DNA from: Sodalis glossinidius str. 'morsitans'
GTDB lineage: Bacteria; Pseudomonadota; Gammaproteobacteria; Enterobacterales; Enterobacteriaceae
Direction: 5' to 3'
NCBI RefSeq assembly: GCF_000010085.1
Contig: NC_007712.1
Span: forward strand, 4,107,147 to 4,171,146
DNA: 64,000 nt
Shown here: positions 60,977-64,000 of the stretch, one piece after another
Layout of the letters: the number at the start of each line of letters is the position of its first letter
Numbering within the stretch: position 1 is the first letter of the stretch
Translations under genes and position numbers: made by a program
Notes under the pieces: generated by a model
Seen by the model: only the letters and a program-made list of their open reading frames with translations
Told to the model about the DNA's origin: nothing
Database searches by the model: none

Positions 60977-62620
60977 TTACTTGGCTTTTTTATCCCTGCT
61001 ATGCAGGCCGCGCTTTTCCAGGCCGCGATAAATAAGCTGCTGCTGGATGATGGTCACCAGGTTGCTGACGATATAGTACAACACCAGACCTGACGGGAAC
61101 CACAGGAAGAACACGGTGAAAATGACCGGCATAAAAGTCATGATCTTCTGCTGCATCAGATCAGTGACGGTGGTGGGCGACATCTTCTGGATGAAGAACA
61201 TGGTAATGCCCATCAAGAGCGGCAGGATGTAGTACGGGTCTTGTGCCGACAGGTCATGGATCCACAGCGCGAACGGCGCATGGCGCAATTCAATGGAGCC
61301 TGACAGCATGTAATAAAGCGCTAGAAAGATGGGCATCTGGATCACCAGTGGCAGACAGCCGCCCAGCGGATTGACCTTTTCCGCCTTGTACAGCGCCATC
61401 ATTTCCTGGCTTTGCCGTTGCTTATCGTCACCCAGACGCTCGCGCATCGCCGCCAGTTTCGGTTGCAGCATCCGCATCTTGGCCATCGAGGTGTACTGCG
61501 CCTTGGTCAGCGGGTACATGATGCCGCGCACGATGAAGGTGATGATAATGATGGAGAAGCCCCAGTTGCCGATATAGCTGTGGATGAATTTCAGCAGCTT
61601 GAACAGCGGTTGGGAAATAAACCATAGCCAGCCGTAATCGACCGCCAGATCCAGATGCGGGGCTATGGCCGCCATCTTGTCCTGAATCTCAGGACCGAGC
61701 CACAACGTGGCTTTAAGCTCACTTTGGCCGCCGGCCGCGACGGTGACGGGGGCGGATTTGAAGCCGACCGCCGCCAGGCCGTTGCCTAAGTCCGAGGTGT
61801 AGAACGTGTTTTTACCCGGAGTGAAAGGCACCCAGGCCGTGGCGAAATACTGCTGGAGCATGGCGACCCAGCCGCCTTCGGTGCTGACGCTCAGGTTCTC
61901 GCCTTTGATATCCTTGAAGCTGTACTTCTGATATTTGTCGTCGGTGGTGGAATAGGCCGCGCCACGGTAGGTGTGCAGCGCGAAGTTGCTGCTGTCGGTA
62001 TTACGCGCCTTGGGCAAATCAATGGATTGCTTCAACTGACCGAATAACGTCAGCTCGAGCGGCTGCGCGCTGGCGTTATTAATATCGTAATTGACATTCA
62101 ACGCGAAATCGCCGCGTTTCAGAATAAAGGCCTTGGTGTACACCACGCCGTCAGGGGTGGTGTAGGTCAACGGCACGCGCAATTCGCTCTGGTTATCCGC
62201 CAGAACATAGGTGTCCTGGTTCGTGGTAAACAGCGGGCGCTCGCCGTTGGCGGGATTGTCCGGGCCGTTTTTGCCTGTCAGGCCGCTTTGCGCCTGATAG
62301 ACGAATTCCGGGGACGTTTCCAGCAAATGGAAAGGCTGCGGTGAACCCAGTTTATCGGGATAGGATAGCAGGAAAGCCTGTTCGATGTCACCGCCGCGAG
62401 TGTTGATTTTCAGCGACAGCACGTCGGTTTTAACCGTAATGAGCTGGCCTTGTCCGCTGGCGGGCACACCCTGGCTGTTCGGGTCTGCCGCAGTGGTGTT
62501 CGCGGTCTGTTGCGTGGTCTGGGCGGTAGGCGTAGGAGCATGGTCCGTCTGCCAGGCCTGCCAGATCATGAAAGACACGAACAGCAGAGCGATGACAAGA
62601 AGATTGCGTTGCGAATCCAT
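60977..62620 (-). CDS. yidC: Membrane protein insertase YidC
   Basis: YidC inserts and folds inner-membrane proteins, alone or with Sec; the ATP synthase subunit c encoded nearby is a well-known client. The 547-residue protein has an N-terminal anchor (MDSQRNLLVIALLFVSFMIW), a large periplasmic domain, and the conserved C-terminal five-helix core from about residue 350 (FSIIIITFIVRGIMYPLTKA with its key arginine, GGCLPLVIQMPIFLALYYML). It ends in a basic tail RGLHSRDKKAK. It is 2 bases from yidD. It is intact. Confidence 0.97.
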   Translation of the reverse strand: MDSQRNLLVIALLFVSFMIWQAWQTDHAPTPTAQTTQQTANTTAADPNSQGVPASGQGQLITVKTDVLSLKINTRGGDIEQAFLLSYPDKLGSPQPFHLLETSPEFVYQAQSGLTGKNGPDNPANGERPLFTTNQDTYVLADNQSELRVPLTYTTPDGVVYTKAFILKRGDFALNVNYDINNASAQPLELTLFGQLKQSIDLPKARNTDSSNFALHTYRGAAYSTTDDKYQKYSFKDIKGENLSVSTEGGWVAMLQQYFATAWVPFTPGKNTFYTSDLGNGLAAVGFKSAPVTVAAGGQSELKATLWLGPEIQDKMAAIAPHLDLAVDYGWLWFISQPLFKLLKFIHSYIGNWGFSIIIITFIVRGIMYPLTKAQYTSMAKMRMLQPKLAAMRERLGDDKQRQSQEMMALYKAEKVNPLGGCLPLVIQMPIFLALYYMLSGSIELRHAPFALWIHDLSAQDPYYILPLLMGITMFFIQKMSPTTVTDLMQQKIMTFMPVIFTVFFLWFPSGLVLYYIVSNLVTIIQQQLIYRGLEKRGLHSRDKKAK

Positions 62621-62622
62621 TG

Positions 62623-62880
62623 TTAGTGTTCTCTGTTGTCAAAGTTTTTTGGTGGCACGGGATCTTCGCCACCTGGGTTCAAAGGGTGGCATTTTAATAC
62701 GCGTTTTAATGTCAACCAACTGCCTTTTAACATACCAAACCTGCGTATTGCCTCAATTCCATACTGCGAACAAGTGGGCCGGAACCGGCAATGAGGCCCC
62801 AGCAACGGGCTGATGACGAGTTGATAACCGCGTATCAACCCGATCAGCAGCTTTGAGACTGGCGACAATGGCGGCGCCAT
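62623..62880 (-). CDS. yidD: Membrane protein insertion efficiency factor YidD
   Basis: YidD is a small cytoplasmic-face membrane protein that helps YidC. The 85-residue sequence has the family core SPLLGPHCRFRPTCSQYGIE, with two conserved cysteines, and the N-terminal amphipathic segment. Its start overlaps the 3' end of rnpA by 37 bases and its stop is 2 bases from yidC, the standard rnpA-yidD-yidC order. Confidence 0.95.
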   Translation of the reverse strand: MAPPLSPVSKLLIGLIRGYQLVISPLLGPHCRFRPTCSQYGIEAIRRFGMLKGSWLTLKRVLKCHPLNPGGEDPVPPKNFDNREH

Positions 62881-63203
62881 AATTTTTCTAACGCTTCCGT
62901 CAGGGTATGGTTATCCAGATCGGCCACGCCTTTTTTGGCGATGACCACAAAATCCATGGTGGGCAGGGCATGCTGATGCAGGCGGAAACTTTCGCGCGTC
63001 AAGCGCTTGATCCGGTTACGTTCATGGGCCCGTTTTACATGTTTTTTGGCGACCGTGAGACCGACGCGGGGATGCCCCAGCGTGTTCAGGCGGCCGAGGA
63101 TGGTAACATGCGGCGTGCCGGCCCATTGAGGCTGCTGGAAGACAAAAGTAAAGTGATTGGGAGTTAACAACCGTAACTCCCGGGGAAATGCGAGCTTAAC
63201 CAC
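62844..63203 (-). CDS. rnpA: RNase P protein component
   Basis: RnpA is the protein part of RNase P, which trims tRNA 5' leaders. The 119-residue protein begins MVKLAFPRELRLLTPNHFTF and has the RNR motif in RNRIKRLTRES. It follows rpmH by 17 bases in the same operon. It is intact. ATG 63203 is the family start. Confidence 0.96.
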   Translation of the reverse strand: MVKLAFPRELRLLTPNHFTFVFQQPQWAGTPHVTILGRLNTLGHPRVGLTVAKKHVKRAHERNRIKRLTRESFRLHQHALPTMDFVVIAKKGVADLDNHTLTEALEKLWRRHCRQSQSC

Positions 63204-63220
63204 CCGGTGGGCAAGCTTTC

Positions 63221-63364
63221 TTACTTGGAAGATAAGGTCAGGCGTGTACGGCCTTTTGCACGACGACGTGCCAAAACCTGACGACCGTTCTTCGTTGCCA
63301 TACGAGCACGGAAACCGTGGGAACGGTTGCGTTTCAATACGGACGGTTGGAAAGTGCGTTTCAT
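63221..63364 (-). CDS. rpmH: Ribosomal protein bL34
   Basis: The 47-residue bL34 is in the large ribosomal subunit. It reads MKRTFQPSVLKRNRSHGFRA, with the usual RMATKNGRQVLARRRAKGRT block. E. coli has 46 residues. It is first in the rpmH-rnpA-yidD-yidC operon and divergent from dnaA, whose gene is just beyond the right edge. It is intact. Confidence 0.97.
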   Translation of the reverse strand: MKRTFQPSVLKRNRSHGFRARMATKNGRQVLARRRAKGRTRLTLSSK

Positions 63365-64000
63365 AGCGATTTCTACCTAAACTTTGATAATTACTGATCA
63401 GTAAACGCGTTTGGCCGCTCGGTGTGAAAACGACCGACGCCTCAATCGCATAACGATTAAAGAGGCGGGATTGTAATAATTGTACAGTCCCGAGTCAATT
63501 CACATCGCGCTTGCCCGCCTCCTGAATACCCGTGTCCATACAAGAATCTCCGTCCGGCAAGTCGGACAGGACAACAGACGTCACGTGTAGGGCAGAGAAT
63601 TATACGGGGTTCCCGCCAAAGCGCAAGGATCCTGCGGGATCTAGTCTATTCCTGTCAGGATTACATGTCCGCGATCCCGGTCGAAAAATTCAGACTATGC
63701 TTAATTTTGTCGATCATAAGGCTTACTTTTTATCCAGCGGGGAGATTATCAGGTACACTCCCAAGCGCCCGGTTACCCTGTGGATAAAAAGGATGAAAAC
63801 TGTGTAGAAGAGGAGGATCTGTGGCGCGGTTTGCGTTATTATCCGCACTCCCTGGCGGGATCTCCGCGAGATCCGTCGCGGGAAAAACCGTTTAAGGCGG
63901 TTCGCAGGTTGCATCACGGTAATCTGTGTCAAAAAGATGATCCTGAATCATACAGTTTTGTTTCTTTTCTTTTGTTGATCTTGTTCGATTGGAGTCCGCC
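63365..64000. promoter_or_regulatory. Divergent promoter region rpmH-dnaA
   Basis: About 635 bases lead to the right edge. In E. coli this gap holds the rpmH and dnaA promoters with DnaA boxes and GATC sites. Here TGTGGATAA at 63779-63787 is a perfect DnaA box, several GATC sites occur between 63630 and 63950, and the last bases GATTGGAGTCCGCC look like the ribosome-binding site of dnaA, which itself is not in the window. Confidence 0.7.

Overview
This window is the origin region of an enteric gammaproteobacterium (Enterobacterales) whose genome is decaying. The backbone order is ilvL/ilvG, yifB, maoP, hdfR, an rrnC-type rRNA operon, yieP, kup, ravA-viaA, asnC, mioC, oriC, mnmG, rsmG, atpIBEFHAGDC, glmU, glmS, pstSCAB-phoU, yieH, mnmE, yidC, yidD, rnpA, rpmH and the upstream region of dnaA. 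That is the arrangement known from E. coli. Housekeeping genes are intact and typical in length, while most transport, sugar-use and regulatory genes carry frameshifts, stops or deletions. This pattern, with only one IS remnant, fits a recently host-restricted insect symbiont of the Sodalis type. That species-level guess is inference from the decay pattern and protein similarity, not a database result.

Layout. 1-3631: ilvG start with its leader peptide and attenuator, broken yifB, intact maoP and hdfR. 3626-7457: a decayed ytfQ-ytfR-ytfT-yjfF sugar ABC importer, in a place where E. coli has nothing between trpT and hdfR. 7731-13725: a complete rRNA operon on the minus strand (P1, P2, boxA, 16S, tRNA-Glu, 23S, 5S, tRNA-Asp, tRNA-Trp, terminator), with an intervening sequence in 23S helix 45. 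13891-19346: yieP remnant, intact kup, broken ravA and viaA. 19400-30876: asnC, mioC, oriC, mnmG, rsmG and the complete ATP synthase operon, all intact. 31112-34468: glmU and glmS. 34661-40520: aspartic-protease remnant, the pst-phoU phosphate locus (only pstC intact) and a broken yieH phosphatase. 41201-44657: a wholly decayed aga (N-acetylgalactosamine/galactosamine) PTS locus. 45170-51086: remnants of a membrane protein, proP, arsB, rspB and rspR, plus a 9-bp tandem repeat. 51087-54747: gene-poor DNA, one small ORF and a lipoprotein serine-protease gene split by an IS903-like element. 54869-59190: an intact GlxA-type regulator and a sorbose-like mannose-family PTS lacking its IID subunit. 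59511-64000: mnmE, yidC, yidD, rnpA, rpmH and the dnaA upstream region.

The surviving genes cover replication start (oriC, DnaA boxes), chromosome organisation (MaoP), tRNA modification (MnmG, MnmE), rRNA methylation (RsmG), energy conversion (F1Fo ATPase), amino-sugar precursors for the cell wall (GlmS, GlmU), membrane insertion (YidC, YidD), RNase P protein, potassium uptake and asparagine-linked regulation. I found no convincing undescribed system. The more interesting items are the 23S intervening sequence, the apparent exchange of R2 and R4 box sequences in oriC, the IS insertion with a clean 9-bp duplication in a protease gene, the IID-less PTS beside a PRD-regulator remnant, and the retropepsin-plus-PDZ remnant between glmS and pstS.
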